Shown: positions 9,175-18,642 of the stretch, one piece after another
How positions within the stretch are numbered: position 1 is the first letter of the stretch
Layout: every line of letters begins with the position of its first letter
Origin: Rhodospirillales bacterium
GTDB taxonomy: Bacteria; Pseudomonadota; Alphaproteobacteria; Rhodospirillales; Shumkoniaceae
NCBI GenBank assembly: GCA_014859895.1
Contig: JACZKS010000010.1
Coordinates: forward strand, 43,489 to 107,488
Length of the DNA: 64,000 nt
Direction: 5' to 3'
Program-made: the position numbers and the translations under genes
Notes under the pieces: generated by a model
Told to the model about the DNA's origin: nothing
The model's input: only the letters and a program-made list of their open reading frames with translations
Databases searched by the model: none

Positions 9175-10542
9175 TCACGCCGGATCGCTTGCCCCCAGTT
9201 CAAGACTGAGCGCTTTCACCGCATCCACCTGTCGGGCTGCCGTTCCGGTGTAGCATGCGTAGTCGAGCAGCCCTTCCAGCTCGGATGCGCTCATCGTGGC
9301 GGCGATTTTCGGGTGTGACAACACGGCCTCGCGGAAGGTTCGCCCCGTGTCTCCGGCTTCGTTGATCGCCTCGTGCAGCAGATGGTGCGCGGTCTGTTTG
9401 CCCACTTTCGCCCCGAGCTTGAACATTACCGCCTCGGACAAAATGGCCCCGCCAGTCATTTCGAGGTTGCGACGGATGCCGATCTCGTCAACCTCGAGCC
9501 CTTCGAGTACGACGGCCATGTTGAGAAGCGAGCGGTCGAGAAGACAACAGCTTTCCGGAAGGCTGTGCCAATCGAGCCGCCATACCCTGGTATCGCGTTC
9601 GTGCTCAACCATCATCCCCTGAAGCCCGAGCAAAGCATTGTTCATGACGATACGGGTCAGGGTTCCAGTGAATTCCGACCGCACCGCATTGCGTTTGTGC
9701 GGCATGGTACTGGAGCCGACAACCGTCTTCGCCAACGGCTCGTGCACCTCGCCGACTTCCGTCCTCGAGAGCTCGAAAATTTCGTTGGCGATGCGGGCGA
9801 CCGTCCCCGCAACGATCCCCAACGTTGTCTGGAACTCCGCGATGCCGTCGCGGGCGTTCGCCCAACAGGTGGGCGGGCAAAGAAGATCGAACCGATCGGC
9901 AAGCCGGCTGACGATGGTTTCGGCATCCTCGCCAAAGCTTGCTTGGGTACCCACCCCTCCATGCATCATGATAAAAAAAGCCCGTCGCGGCACGTCCTTC
10001 AGCCGCTCCAGGTCGCGACGGATTTCCGCGGCCCAACTCGCGGCCTTCATCCCCAGCGTCATGGGCAGGCCATGTTGGCCGTGCGTACGACCGACGATCG
10101 GAAGATTCGCATACCGTACCGCCAAGTTCAGCGAAGCCGTCTCCAGGCGCTTGAGATTGCCGAACAGAATGCGCCAGGCGTCGCGCATTTCCAGGACCGT
10201 TCCCGTGTCTTGGATGTCCTGCGTGGTCGGGCCGTAGTGAATCCACTCTCCAGCGCCAGCCTTACAGGCCCGCTCCAATTCGTTGAGGAAGGCGACTAGG
10301 GTGTGGCCGGTCCGGCCGAGCTGTTCGCTCATCCGCCCTTCGTCGATGTTGGCGACCTTGGCCTTTTTCCGAATTTCCTCGGCAGCCGCCACCGGGATTA
10401 TGCCGAGAGAAGCTTGGACCTCGGCCAAAGCTGCCTCGATGTCCATCCAGCGTTGCATTCGCGTGCGTTCGTCGAAGACGACGCGCATCTCGGGAGTTCC
10501 CCAACTGTCTTTGTAGAACGCATGATCGATGATGTGAGCCAT
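9175..10542 (-). CDS. Fumarase/aspartase superfamily lyase (PurB/CMLE-like)
   Basis: 455 residues. The superfamily signature GSSTMPHKRN is present with its upstream partners THGQHG and the helix-rich layout of adenylosuccinate lyase and carboxymuconate cycloisomerase. Members eliminate fumarate from N- or O-substituted succinates. The context (PrpD protein, TTT transporter, peptidase-like hydrolase) argues for a catabolic C-N lyase rather than housekeeping PurB. The start ATG at 10542 gives MAHIIDHAFYKDSWGTPEMR, a normal PurB-like opening; the track's 676-residue version reads into the overlapping tctA region in a wrong frame. It is the last gene of the operon, 14 bases after tctA. Confidence 0.88.
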   Translation of the reverse strand: MAHIIDHAFYKDSWGTPEMRVVFDERTRMQRWMDIEAALAEVQASLGIIPVAAAEEIRKKAKVANIDEGRMSEQLGRTGHTLVAFLNELERACKAGAGEWIHYGPTTQDIQDTGTVLEMRDAWRILFGNLKRLETASLNLAVRYANLPIVGRTHGQHGLPMTLGMKAASWAAEIRRDLERLKDVPRRAFFIMMHGGVGTQASFGEDAETIVSRLADRFDLLCPPTCWANARDGIAEFQTTLGIVAGTVARIANEIFELSRTEVGEVHEPLAKTVVGSSTMPHKRNAVRSEFTGTLTRIVMNNALLGLQGMMVEHERDTRVWRLDWHSLPESCCLLDRSLLNMAVVLEGLEVDEIGIRRNLEMTGGAILSEAVMFKLGAKVGKQTAHHLLHEAINEAGDTGRTFREAVLSHPKIAATMSASELEGLLDYACYTGTAARQVDAVKALSLELGASDPA

Positions 10543-10556
10543 GATTCCCGTCGTTA

Positions 10557-12107
10557 TCAATTTGCGGAAGAAGGGGCGTGCTTTGTGATACTCCGACGCC
10601 AGGCCGAGAGAACCGGCCCGACCAGGAAGGCGGCCGATGCCACAAGCAGGGCAAGACTGATGGGGTGGCTCTTCGGATCGAGGAAAATCCACCAACTTCC
10701 GTCGGAGACGGCGAGCGAACTCATCAAGGAATCCTCGATTTTGCGCCCCAGGACGATGCCCAGGATCGCCGGAGCCAAGGGAACATTGAACTTCTTCATT
10801 CCATAGCCGACCGCTCCGGCCATCAACGCGACCCAGATGTTGAACACGTTGTTTCCGTCCGCGTAGGCGCCGGTCAGGCACAGCAGGGCGATGGCCGCCA
10901 CCATGGTCTCCTTCGAAAGCGAGAAGACCATGCGAATCATCGTGTTGATCATCAGATAGGAGAGCGGCCCCATGAGGATGTTGGCGACAAGAAAGCCGGT
11001 GAGGATCATCCACGCGATGTCGAGATGTTCGGTAAACAGTAACGGCCCCGGAACCATGCCCTGAATGGCGAGCGCCGCGATAAACAGCGCCGATACCGAG
11101 TTTCCCGGAATGCCAAGGGAGAGCAACGGAACCATCGAACTGGCCACGACCGCATTGTTGGCGGTCTCGGGGGCGGCAACCCCTTCCGGCGCGCCTTCCC
11201 CCCATCTCGGGTCATCGGGCGCCTGGTGCCGGCGGCGCAGATAGGCGCGCGCGGCTTGGTCGTAGGCCACATAGATGGCCATCAGCGACCCGGCGCCGGG
11301 GGCGATACCAATGGCGCTGCCGATAAATGAGCTGCGAAACCACGTCGGGACAAGACGACGGATGAGGCGTCCGCTCAGTTTTGTCGAACCTATGCCGGGG
11401 ATCACCTCGTGGCCCCCTTCGGACCTCTTGCCGACGAGGATTTCTTCCACCAGTTCGAACAGCGCCGCGACGCCGAACAGGCCGATCAGAAGGGCGACGA
11501 AGGGCACCCCTTCGATCAGGTTCATGTTGTCAAACACGAAGCGGGGCTGGCCGGTTTTCAAGGTGAATCCGATCGTTGCCACCAGCAGGCCGAGCACACC
11601 CGAAACCAGTCCCTTGAGGACATTCCCCGACAACAGACCAACCACGCTGGACAGGCCGAGAACACCAAGCGCGAAATTCTCGACATACCCGAACTTGAGG
11701 GCGAACTTGGCGAGCAACGGAGCAAAGAACAGCAGCACCAGGGCGCTAACGATTCCGCCGACGACCGACGATGTCACCGCGATCGACAACGCCTGTCCGG
11801 CCTGGCCTTTACGGGCCATTGCGTTGCCGTCGATCAGGGTCAGCATCGACGATGCCGTTCCCGGCACCCGCATCATGATGGCGGGAATCGCGCCACCGAT
11901 CGCCGTCGAGCAGTAGACGCCCACCATCAGGGCCAAGGCCATGTCGGCCCGCAAGGAGAATGAAAACGGCAGGAAAACCGCGAAGGCGATGTTGTCGTTG
12001 AGTCCGGGGATGGTGCCGATCACAAGCCCCGCCGTCACTCCCAACAGCAACATCGAAAAAACGAGCGGGTCGCACAGAGTCTTCAAGCCGAGAGCCAGGA
12101 CTTCCAT
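10557..12107 (-). CDS. tctA: TTT large permease TctA (second system)
   Basis: 516 residues, hydrophobic throughout, with the TctA hallmarks VIGTIPGLNDNIAFAVFLPF near the start and GIAPGAGSLMAIYVAYDQA plus GIPGNSVSALFIAAL in the second half. It is the channel subunit for the TctC/TctB of the same operon. The gene follows tctB by 12 bases. The sequence is clearly diverged from the first TctA, consistent with a different carboxylate. Confidence 0.93.
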   Translation of the reverse strand: MEVLALGLKTLCDPLVFSMLLLGVTAGLVIGTIPGLNDNIAFAVFLPFSFSLRADMALALMVGVYCSTAIGGAIPAIMMRVPGTASSMLTLIDGNAMARKGQAGQALSIAVTSSVVGGIVSALVLLFFAPLLAKFALKFGYVENFALGVLGLSSVVGLLSGNVLKGLVSGVLGLLVATIGFTLKTGQPRFVFDNMNLIEGVPFVALLIGLFGVAALFELVEEILVGKRSEGGHEVIPGIGSTKLSGRLIRRLVPTWFRSSFIGSAIGIAPGAGSLMAIYVAYDQAARAYLRRRHQAPDDPRWGEGAPEGVAAPETANNAVVASSMVPLLSLGIPGNSVSALFIAALAIQGMVPGPLLFTEHLDIAWMILTGFLVANILMGPLSYLMINTMIRMVFSLSKETMVAAIALLCLTGAYADGNNVFNIWVALMAGAVGYGMKKFNVPLAPAILGIVLGRKIEDSLMSSLAVSDGSWWIFLDPKSHPISLALLVASAAFLVGPVLSAWRRSITKHAPSSAN

Positions 12108-12119
12108 GGTCGTACTTCC

Positions 12120-12596
12120 CTATTGCCGGATCAGGATCTGGAGGGGTTCAAGAACCGGAAGCGGCGTCGCGAAGATGATCCCGAAAAGGACGAAGACCCC
12201 CACCGTTACCCCCAATCCGTTGACAAGAAGCCGTCTGCGGTCACGGATGCCGGTGATCCACAGCAGCGCTACAACGGCAACGAACGTCGGGCCCACGTAT
12301 CCCAGGCCTTGGTCAAGGGCGGTTACCCACAAGGCGAGGACGAGTGTCATCGCCACGGCCCCCTGAAGAAACACCCGCGCGTCACCCATCGACTTGTCGT
12401 TACGGCCGGCCTTGAAGGCTCGCAATCCGATCGCGGCGCCCAGCACGGCCAGTGCAGCAGACAGGGCAAACGGATAGACCCATGAGAACTCGTCGAAGGA
12501 TGTCGCCTCACGTGCGGCCCACAGGCCAACTACCGTCAGGAATCCGCCCAGCCACGCATCCGGTTTCAGTCTTTGAATGTTGCTGTTCTCCGACAT
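12120..12596 (-). CDS. tctB: TTT small permease TctB (second system)
   Basis: 158 residues from the ATG at 12596, which has AAGGGTGG just upstream; the track's longer start at 12692 overlaps the tctC-tctB spacer and lacks such a site. Four membrane spans with a soluble N-terminus fit TctB. It sits between tctC and tctA as usual. Confidence 0.85.
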   Translation of the reverse strand: MSENSNIQRLKPDAWLGGFLTVVGLWAAREATSFDEFSWVYPFALSAALAVLGAAIGLRAFKAGRNDKSMGDARVFLQGAVAMTLVLALWVTALDQGLGYVGPTFVAVVALLWITGIRDRRRLLVNGLGVTVGVFVLFGIIFATPLPVLEPLQILIRQ

Positions 12597-12696
12597 GCTT
12601 CCACCCTTCGATCGCGAACGTTTCTGGTTAAATAGGCCGACCGCCGAAAACCCCGCGCGGCCATGAACCTCGGACGCGCGGGGTCTCGGCAACGCA

Positions 12697-13656
12697 TCAC
12701 TTCTTCAGGGTCAACCCCTTTTCGTTCATGATGCGGCGGGTCAACACATCCTCTTCTGCAATGGTTTTGGCGAAGCCCTCGGCGTTGCGATAGACGACGG
12801 GGAAGCCGGCCTTATCCATCTTTGCCCGATAGTCCGGTTCTGCCGTGATCTTCTTCAGCAGATCGGACAGGAACGTCACGACCTCTTGTGGCGTCCCCTT
12901 GGGGACGGCCCAGCCACGGAACGTCTGCCACGCCGGCACACCGAGGCCCGATTTTTCCCACGTCGGAACGCTCTCGAAACCGGGCATCGATTCATTCGAC
13001 GCGACGGCAAGAATGCGGGTGCCGCCGCCCACAGCCTGCTGCTTTGCGATTCCAAACGGCCAGAGCGCGCCATCGACATGGCCGCCAAGCATCGCCTGAA
13101 GTTCCTCGCCGAACCCGCGCGAAAAGACGTAGGTAAACTCCACCTTCGCCCCCAGTTCGATAGCTAGGCCCGCCATGTGGTGGGACGTTCCCGCACCGGA
13201 ACTTACGATGTTGAGCTTCCGCTGCTTTGCGGCGGCCATGAAGTCGGTGATGGTCTTGAATGGCGAGGTATCCGGAACCGCAATGACCTCGGGATCGATG
13301 GTATAGAGGCCGACCGCCGTGAAGTCGGTAATTTTGAACGGCGCCCCCTTCAGCAAGGGACTGCTCACGGCCGAATTCGTGATGGCAAGCATGGTATAGC
13401 CGTCAGGCTTCGCGCGGGCGGCAAACGTTTGGCCGACCACACCGCCGCCGCCATCCTTGTTGATGATCTTGATCTCGATGCCGTTCAGGAACTTCTTCGC
13501 CGTTTCGGCGGCCATGCGAGACGTCGTGTCGACCGCACCGCCGGGATTGAAGGGAACGACCAGATCAATATTCCTCGAAGGATAGTCGGCGGCATGAACT
13601 GGCGCCCCGACGACAGCCGCGGCTGCGGCAAGAACCACACACTTGAGCATCTTCAT
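12697..13656 (-). CDS. tctC: TTT substrate-binding protein TctC/Bug (second system)
   Basis: 319 residues from the ATG at 13656 with AGGAG about nine bases upstream; the track start adds 12 residues without a better site. A signal peptide ending VHA is followed by ADYPSRNIDLVVPFNPGGAVDTTSR, the ligand loop of the family. It is the periplasmic receptor of the second TTT system, 81 bases after the amidohydrolase. Confidence 0.92.
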   Translation of the reverse strand: MKMLKCVVLAAAAAVVGAPVHAADYPSRNIDLVVPFNPGGAVDTTSRMAAETAKKFLNGIEIKIINKDGGGGVVGQTFAARAKPDGYTMLAITNSAVSSPLLKGAPFKITDFTAVGLYTIDPEVIAVPDTSPFKTITDFMAAAKQRKLNIVSSGAGTSHHMAGLAIELGAKVEFTYVFSRGFGEELQAMLGGHVDGALWPFGIAKQQAVGGGTRILAVASNESMPGFESVPTWEKSGLGVPAWQTFRGWAVPKGTPQEVVTFLSDLLKKITAEPDYRAKMDKAGFPVVYRNAEGFAKTIAEEDVLTRRIMNEKGLTLKK

Positions 13657-13737
13657 TGCCAAAACTCCTGTGAAAACGGACTGCTCAGGCACCTCTCTTC
13701 AACGCACCACCCTAGGTCACTGCTAGGGCCGAGGGAC

Positions 13738-14937
13738 TTAGGACGAAACACTTCGACGGGCCGCCATCAGCCCTTCCCGGGCCACCGACACCCAGTAGGC
13801 CGCGCCGATAGCCAGCAGACCGTCGTTGAAATCATAGGTCGGGCTGTGCAGGTTGCCGCCGGGACCGGCATCTCCGGCGCCGAGCCAGACGTAACAACCG
13901 GGCTTGACCTGCAGCATGAAGCCGAAATCTTCCGATCCCATGGAAGGTGTCACGTCGGAACGGACGCGATCCGCGCCTACGATCCTCTTGGCCGCTTTCA
14001 GGGCCACCGCCGTTTCGGCTGCGCTGTTGGACGTCACCGGATAGCGCCGCTGGTAGTCGAGGCCGACCGCGATCCCGAAACCCGCCGCCACACCATCGCA
14101 AAGGGCGTGCATCCGAGCCTCGATCAGGTCTTGAACGGCGGACGAAAAGTGCCGAATGCAGCCGCGCAACACGGCATCGGCCGGCAACACGTTGAAGGCA
14201 TCTCCGCTGTGAATCTGGGTGACGCTGACCACGGCCCCCTCCAGAGGATTGACCGAACGCGCCACGATGGTCTGGATTTGCTGCGCCAGGGTGCTGGCGG
14301 CAACGATCACGTCGGTGCCGAGATGCGGCATCGCGGCATGGGCTCCCTGCCCGCGCAACGCGATCTCGAAGACATCGAAGGCGGCCATCTGGGGGCCGAC
14401 GCGCGTCGCAAAAACGCCTTCCTCGAGGCCCGGCCAATTGTGCATCCCGTAGACCGCCGCCACCGGGAAGCGGTCGAATAACCCGTCCCTGATCATGGCG
14501 CCAGCGCCGCCCTCGTTCTCCTCGGCCGGCTGGAAGATGAAGGCGACCGTACCCGGAAGGCCATTGTTGCCGGCGAGATAGCGAGCCGCCGCCAGCAGCA
14601 TGGTTATGTGTCCGTCGTGGCCGCAGGCGTGCATCAGCCCCTCATGCTCTGACCTGTGGGCGAAGGCGTTCTTCTCGTTCGCCGCCAGGGCGTCGATGTC
14701 GGCCCGCAGCCCGATCATAGGTCCCTCGCCGCCCTTGAGCGTCGCCACCACGCCGGTCTTGCCCAGGCCACGCACGACGTCGTATCCGAAGCCCGTCAAC
14801 TTTTCCGCGATGAAATCCGCGGTCCAGACCTCGTTGAAAGCCAGTTCGGGCCGGCGGTGGAGATGGAGGCGCCACTCCACCAATTCTTCGTGGCAGGCGG
14901 CGAAATGGCTTTTAGCTTTATCAACAAGATCGGACAT
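13738..14937 (-). CDS. M20D-family amidohydrolase (hippurate hydrolase-like)
   Basis: 399 residues from ATG 14937, ten bases after AGGAGG; the upstream ATG at 14946 is only one base from that site. The metal-binding motifs are visible: LRADIDALA, HACGHDGHITMLL and FQPAEENEGGAGAMI, then YGMHNWPG. These enzymes remove an acyl group from N-acyl amino acids or hydrolyse related amides in the cytoplasm. In this operon it may cut an amide of the imported compound before or after the lyase step. The precise substrate is unknown. Confidence 0.9.
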   Translation of the reverse strand: MSDLVDKAKSHFAACHEELVEWRLHLHRRPELAFNEVWTADFIAEKLTGFGYDVVRGLGKTGVVATLKGGEGPMIGLRADIDALAANEKNAFAHRSEHEGLMHACGHDGHITMLLAAARYLAGNNGLPGTVAFIFQPAEENEGGAGAMIRDGLFDRFPVAAVYGMHNWPGLEEGVFATRVGPQMAAFDVFEIALRGQGAHAAMPHLGTDVIVAASTLAQQIQTIVARSVNPLEGAVVSVTQIHSGDAFNVLPADAVLRGCIRHFSSAVQDLIEARMHALCDGVAAGFGIAVGLDYQRRYPVTSNSAAETAVALKAAKRIVGADRVRSDVTPSMGSEDFGFMLQVKPGCYVWLGAGDAGPGGNLHSPTYDFNDGLLAIGAAYWVSVAREGLMAARRSVSS

Positions 14938-14973
14938 GTGTGACATTCCTCCTGAAGGGGCGCCGAAAGGGTC

Positions 14974-16410
14974 TCAGCATTGCAAAATGCCGCCCCCGTC
15001 TCCCGAGTTGGCACGGGCGAGAGAAGCGTCCGGCGAGCGAAACATGGAGGCGGGGGGGATGCAGACCCCGCTTCGATCCGGCTTGGCGAAGGAGCGGCAC
15101 CAATCGGCGATGACGCGCAGGCTCCCCGCGGACACGGTCGGAGCGAAAAGCGGTGCACGCGTTAGCAGATCCGACCAATCGAGAGGATCTTCCGGATCGC
15201 CCCGCCGGAACCGGCGGGTTTCAGATATCGTCCGGCCATCCCGCAGGCGCAGGGAAACCGTACAGGTCCGGCGCTTTGGAAAATCGGCGGCGTAGTCCGC
15301 TTCGGCATTCATCCGGATGCGCCCGCCAAACGCCTTCAGTCGCGTCGAGTCCAGGGCCGGTGCGGCCATGTCGGCCGGGTCCAGATGACCGGTCGTCAGG
15401 AGGGTCGCCAAACAAAACCGCGGTGAGAATGAAACCTCGGCCGGTGTCGTCGGCCAGTCGACCGCGGCAACCCGCAAGGCCTGCGGGTAAATGCCGACAT
15501 CTACCGCTTCGATCTCGTCAGCCGCCGGGTGTACGGTATCGAGGAGATATTGCGCCGCATCGAGAGCGGTGAAGATCTGTCCGCAAACCGGCCATGTCTT
15601 GGTGCCGGCTTCCTCAATCTTGAACTTTGCTCCCAACCCCTCGTCAAGGGCCTCGACGGGGCCATCACCATACAGGCTTCGATAGAGTCCGCGCGGCCCT
15701 GTCATCCATGCCGAGGCCCCAGGGAATCCCGCTTGCGCCGCGTAAGCGGCAGCCATGCCGTTGCGAACGGCAAAGGCGGGGTGCAGGACCTTTGCCTCAA
15801 GGGCTCCGTCGTCGGCAAATTGCCACAGACCGGCCGCCTGAGTCGCGGCAAGCCCGAGCGCGTGCCGCAAGGATTTCGCGTCGAGGCCCAGCATAATTCC
15901 ACTTGCCGCCGCCGAAGCCAGCGCACCGGCCGTGGCCGTTGTGTGAAACAGGCCGTAGTGCCCCTGGCCGAGGGCTTCGCCGGTTCGCAGACCGACTTCA
16001 TAGCCGGCGACAACCGCCACCGCCATGGTTCCATATGAAACCGGCCTCCCGGTAGCCAAGGCCATGACGGGCGGGATGACGACGATACCGGGATGCATCA
16101 TCGCCCCGCGATGCCCGTCGTCGACCTCACGCAAATGAGAAATTGCCGCGTTCGCGAAGGCCGCTGCGGCCGGCGCGTCGAGGTCGTGGCATCCAAAAAC
16201 CGGCGCCGTCCTTTTCCCTCCGTGCATGGCGCCAGCGATCGACTGCAGGCGCGACGCCTCGGGGCTCCCTGCGCCGGCCTGGCCCGCGGTGAACCAGTCC
16301 AGGAGGGCGCACGCCAGCCTCTCCCGGCAGGAGGCGGACAACGCCTCAGTCTTGAGACCGGCGACAAAGGCGCAAAGACGGTCTTCCGGCAGATCCCGAG
16401 CCTTGGTCAT
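14974..16410 (-). CDS. MmgE/PrpD-family protein
   Basis: 478 residues from ATG 16410, preceded by GAGGTG; the track start (16536) runs through the promoter. The two-domain MmgE/PrpD pattern is recognisable (HLREVDDGHRGAMMHPGIVVIP, TTATAGALASAAASGIMLGLD, LHPAFAVRNGMAAAYAAQAGF). The family holds 2-methylcitrate dehydratase, cis-aconitate decarboxylase and iminodisuccinate epimerase. No methylcitrate-cycle partner is near, while a fumarate-forming lyase is, so an epimerase or dehydratase of a polycarboxylate is more likely. It is the first gene of the IclR-controlled operon. Confidence 0.88.
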   Translation of the reverse strand: MTKARDLPEDRLCAFVAGLKTEALSASCRERLACALLDWFTAGQAGAGSPEASRLQSIAGAMHGGKRTAPVFGCHDLDAPAAAAFANAAISHLREVDDGHRGAMMHPGIVVIPPVMALATGRPVSYGTMAVAVVAGYEVGLRTGEALGQGHYGLFHTTATAGALASAAASGIMLGLDAKSLRHALGLAATQAAGLWQFADDGALEAKVLHPAFAVRNGMAAAYAAQAGFPGASAWMTGPRGLYRSLYGDGPVEALDEGLGAKFKIEEAGTKTWPVCGQIFTALDAAQYLLDTVHPAADEIEAVDVGIYPQALRVAAVDWPTTPAEVSFSPRFCLATLLTTGHLDPADMAAPALDSTRLKAFGGRIRMNAEADYAADFPKRRTCTVSLRLRDGRTISETRRFRRGDPEDPLDWSDLLTRAPLFAPTVSAGSLRVIADWCRSFAKPDRSGVCIPPASMFRSPDASLARANSGDGGGILQC

Positions 16411-16541
16411 GCCGCACCTCGCGAAAATGTCTTCCAACCAGTCGGAGCGAACCCGCGATACCAGCCCGTCCGGTCGCCGTTCTTCGCGAAAAACCCGCAG
16501 TGTCCCGGACTGCCTGCCACTCTTGCACGCCCTCACGACAA

Positions 16542-16577
16542 ATTTTATTGAATGAAACGTATTTCATTGAATAAAAT
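16542..16577. promoter_or_regulatory. IclR-family operator in divergent promoter
   Basis: A 36-base inverted repeat with 16-base arms: ATTTTATTGAATGAAA on the left and TTTCATTGAATAAAAT on the right, one mismatched pair, four-base centre. It lies 50 bases before the iclR start and about 130 before prpD. The AT-rich block stands out in very GC-rich DNA, so it probably also holds both promoters. Confidence 0.75.
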
Positions 16578-16627
16578 GATAAGCCGTGTTATGGAGGAAT
16601 GTCAAGGAAGATTGGAAAGAGAGAGCC

Positions 16628-17347
16628 ATGAATGGCAGCGCCCGACCGAAGACCGTTCCCAGCGGAGTGCTTGAGCGCGGTTTGGTGATCCTGGAGACGT
16701 TTGCGGAAGATGCACTGCATCTGCGCCTCAAGGATTTCGCCGACCGAACCAATATGGACAAAGCGACGATTCTCCGGATGCTCGAAACCCTGCGGCGGTT
16801 CGGATACGTCCATAAGAACGACGATGGCAGCTATTCACCCGGGCCGGCCCTTCTGCGGCTCGGCGCCCTGTATCGATCTACTTTTGACCTTAATAGTCGT
16901 ATGCAGCCGGTAATTGGCGAGATCATGAAGCAAACGCAGGAAAGCGTGGCCTTCTATGTCCGCAGCGACCAGGACCGCGTCTGTCTGTTCAGACAGAACC
17001 CCCAACAATCGCTCCCGGAATACATCGACATCGGTCGCCGCATTCCCCTATCGGAAGGAGGATCGTCTTCGCACGTCCTGCGTACTTTCACCGAAGGGCT
17101 GACTCCGCGGGCACATGAAGTTCTTGCCCAAGGTTATGTTGTCACCCATGGGGAACGCGAGCCGGGATTCTCGTCGATTTCCGTTCCCGTTTTCGAAGGG
17201 GACGGCTCCTTTCTCGGCGCCCTCATGGTAACCACCCTAACCGCACGCTATACCGACGACTTGGCAACCGCCGTCTTCCGTATCAGTGCGAAAGAGCTTG
17301 CTGGCCGAGGCTTTTCGATGAAACCTCCCTCAGCTTTGTCGACGTAG
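16628..17347 (+). CDS. IclR-family transcriptional regulator
   Basis: 239 residues from ATG 16628, with GAAAGAGAGAG upstream. N-terminal winged helix (VLERGLVILETFAEDALHLRLKDFADRTNMDKATILRMLETLRRFGYV) followed by the GAF-like effector domain ending in ISAKELAGRGFS. It is divergent from the PrpD operon over the inverted repeat, so it should control that operon in response to one of its substrates. Confidence 0.93.
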   Translation: MNGSARPKTVPSGVLERGLVILETFAEDALHLRLKDFADRTNMDKATILRMLETLRRFGYVHKNDDGSYSPGPALLRLGALYRSTFDLNSRMQPVIGEIMKQTQESVAFYVRSDQDRVCLFRQNPQQSLPEYIDIGRRIPLSEGGSSSHVLRTFTEGLTPRAHEVLAQGYVVTHGEREPGFSSISVPVFEGDGSFLGALMVTTLTARYTDDLATAVFRISAKELAGRGFSMKPPSALST

Positions 17348-17682
17348 GCTGCCAGCAGGGTCTCCGCCTCTTGTTACCTTGAGACCGAAGGTCATATTTC
17401 GGCCATCGGCATTAGCCTGGATGTGCCGACGAACAGCGACCCTCCCTAACCGCCGTCACCATGGCCAGATCTGGTTGCACTGTATCGTTCAACTTCCGGA
17501 GCCCTTCACTATCAAAGGTGCGAATGACCAACGGAAACAACGCTGGCTGCGGCGGCCCGCAATCATCTTAATTTGTCGACAATCTGTCCGCACCGGAGTT
17601 ACTGCCGACCCGTTCGGGTAGATTTACGGATGGGGCACCGCGGTTACGGTTAATCGCGGAACCGTTCCGGACCGCGAGATGT
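17348..17682. other. Convergent gap with weak hairpin
   Basis: 335 bases between the convergent iclR and gntR genes. The 80-codon track ORF here has no protein-like character. ACGGTT/AACCGT (17646-17665, eight-base loop) lies 18 bases after the gntR stop and may help end that transcript. I see nothing else. Confidence 0.5.
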
Positions 17683-18417
17683 TTAGTCCCGCCATTCCTG
17701 ATCGGCCGACAGGGTCCTGAAGACGACCAGTTTGGGATTGTTGATCGAACTCAGATATTCGATCGGCTGTTTGTCTTTGGTCTCGACCACCAGCTTCAGG
17801 GCAAGAACCGCCGTGCCGGGCTCGACGTCAAGAAGCCGGGCCTCGATCTCGTTGACGTAGGCGACGGTAATCGTCCGTTCCGCGTTGACGGTCTCGATGC
17901 CATAACGCGATCCCAGCAACGCGTAGAGCGACTGGCCGGAGACCAGATCGTCGGCGGTCAGGCCCGGCACCAATCGCGACACCAGGTGGCTCGTCTCGAT
18001 GCTGAACGGCGTGCCGTCGATGCTCCATACCCGGCGGACAATGATGATCTCGTCGCCCTCGTCTATCTTCAGCCTATCAGCAACCTTGGAGCCGGCAGTG
18101 GCGATCTGGAAGTGGAGCAGCTTGTTGCTCGGCGCTCCGCCCAGGCCGGTAATGACACGGTGCACGCCGACCGAACGGTAGATGTCGACGCGGCGCACCA
18201 TCTTGGGAGCGGCGACACGGGTCCCGCTGGTGCCGTTACCCTCCAGCAGGCCGGCCCGGATCAGGTTGTTCACGGCACGCCGCACGGTCAGGCGGTTGAC
18301 ACCGAGGGCGGCGGCCAGATCGCGCTCCGACGGCAGCCGATCTCCGGGCGCATAGTCAGTGGACTTCAGAAGCTCTTTAATGTGTTCTTCGACTTTCTGG
18401 TAGCGAAGCATCGTCAT
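17683..18417 (-). CDS. GntR-family regulator with UTRA domain
   Basis: 244 residues from ATG 18417, with GAGGA five bases upstream. Residues 1-70 are a GntR winged helix (PGDRLPSERDLAAALGVNRLTVRRAVNNLIRAGLLE). The rest is a UTRA effector domain (IVRRVWSIDGTPFSIETSHL, ALGLEGG-like core, final VVFRTLS). UTRA domains bind sugars, sugar phosphates or amino-acid derivatives. It is divergent from frlD and is the best candidate to bind the repeated elements at 18643 and 24480, as FrlR does in fructoselysine operons. Confidence 0.92.
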   Translation of the reverse strand: MTMLRYQKVEEHIKELLKSTDYAPGDRLPSERDLAAALGVNRLTVRRAVNNLIRAGLLEGNGTSGTRVAAPKMVRRVDIYRSVGVHRVITGLGGAPSNKLLHFQIATAGSKVADRLKIDEGDEIIIVRRVWSIDGTPFSIETSHLVSRLVPGLTADDLVSGQSLYALLGSRYGIETVNAERTITVAYVNEIEARLLDVEPGTAVLALKLVVETKDKQPIEYLSSINNPKLVVFRTLSADQEWRD

Positions 18418-18475
18418 GCCATTCCTCGACCGGGTTTCACCGTCCGGCAAACGGGCCTACGACCGGCGCCCCCAT

Positions 18476-18492
18476 TTCCTGCGAAGCAGGAA
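18476..18492. promoter_or_regulatory. Inverted repeat before gntR
   Basis: TTCCTGC-GAA-GCAGGAA, perfect seven-base arms, 59 bases upstream of the gntR start. It could be an autoregulatory operator or a transcript hairpin. It does not match the elements before frlD and dctP. Confidence 0.3.
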
Positions 18493-18642
18493 TAGACCAC
18501 CTGCCAAGCCCCTCCACTACGATCGCAGCCAGATTCACGCTTGTGAGCGGATGGAGCGGCGATGTCAACCAGCGTTCGCGGGACTCACGGGATGCGCCGC
18601 GCCGGCGATGGCAGAAACCAGACCAGATGCGAAAATATTATC

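Noticed and set aside
10543-11205. N-terminal extension of the lyase ORF (676 residues in the track)
   Set aside because: It overlaps tctA in a different frame; the standard PurB-like start is at 10542.
17379-17621. 80-residue plus ORF between iclR and gntR
   Set aside because: No ribosome site, mixed composition and no family features.
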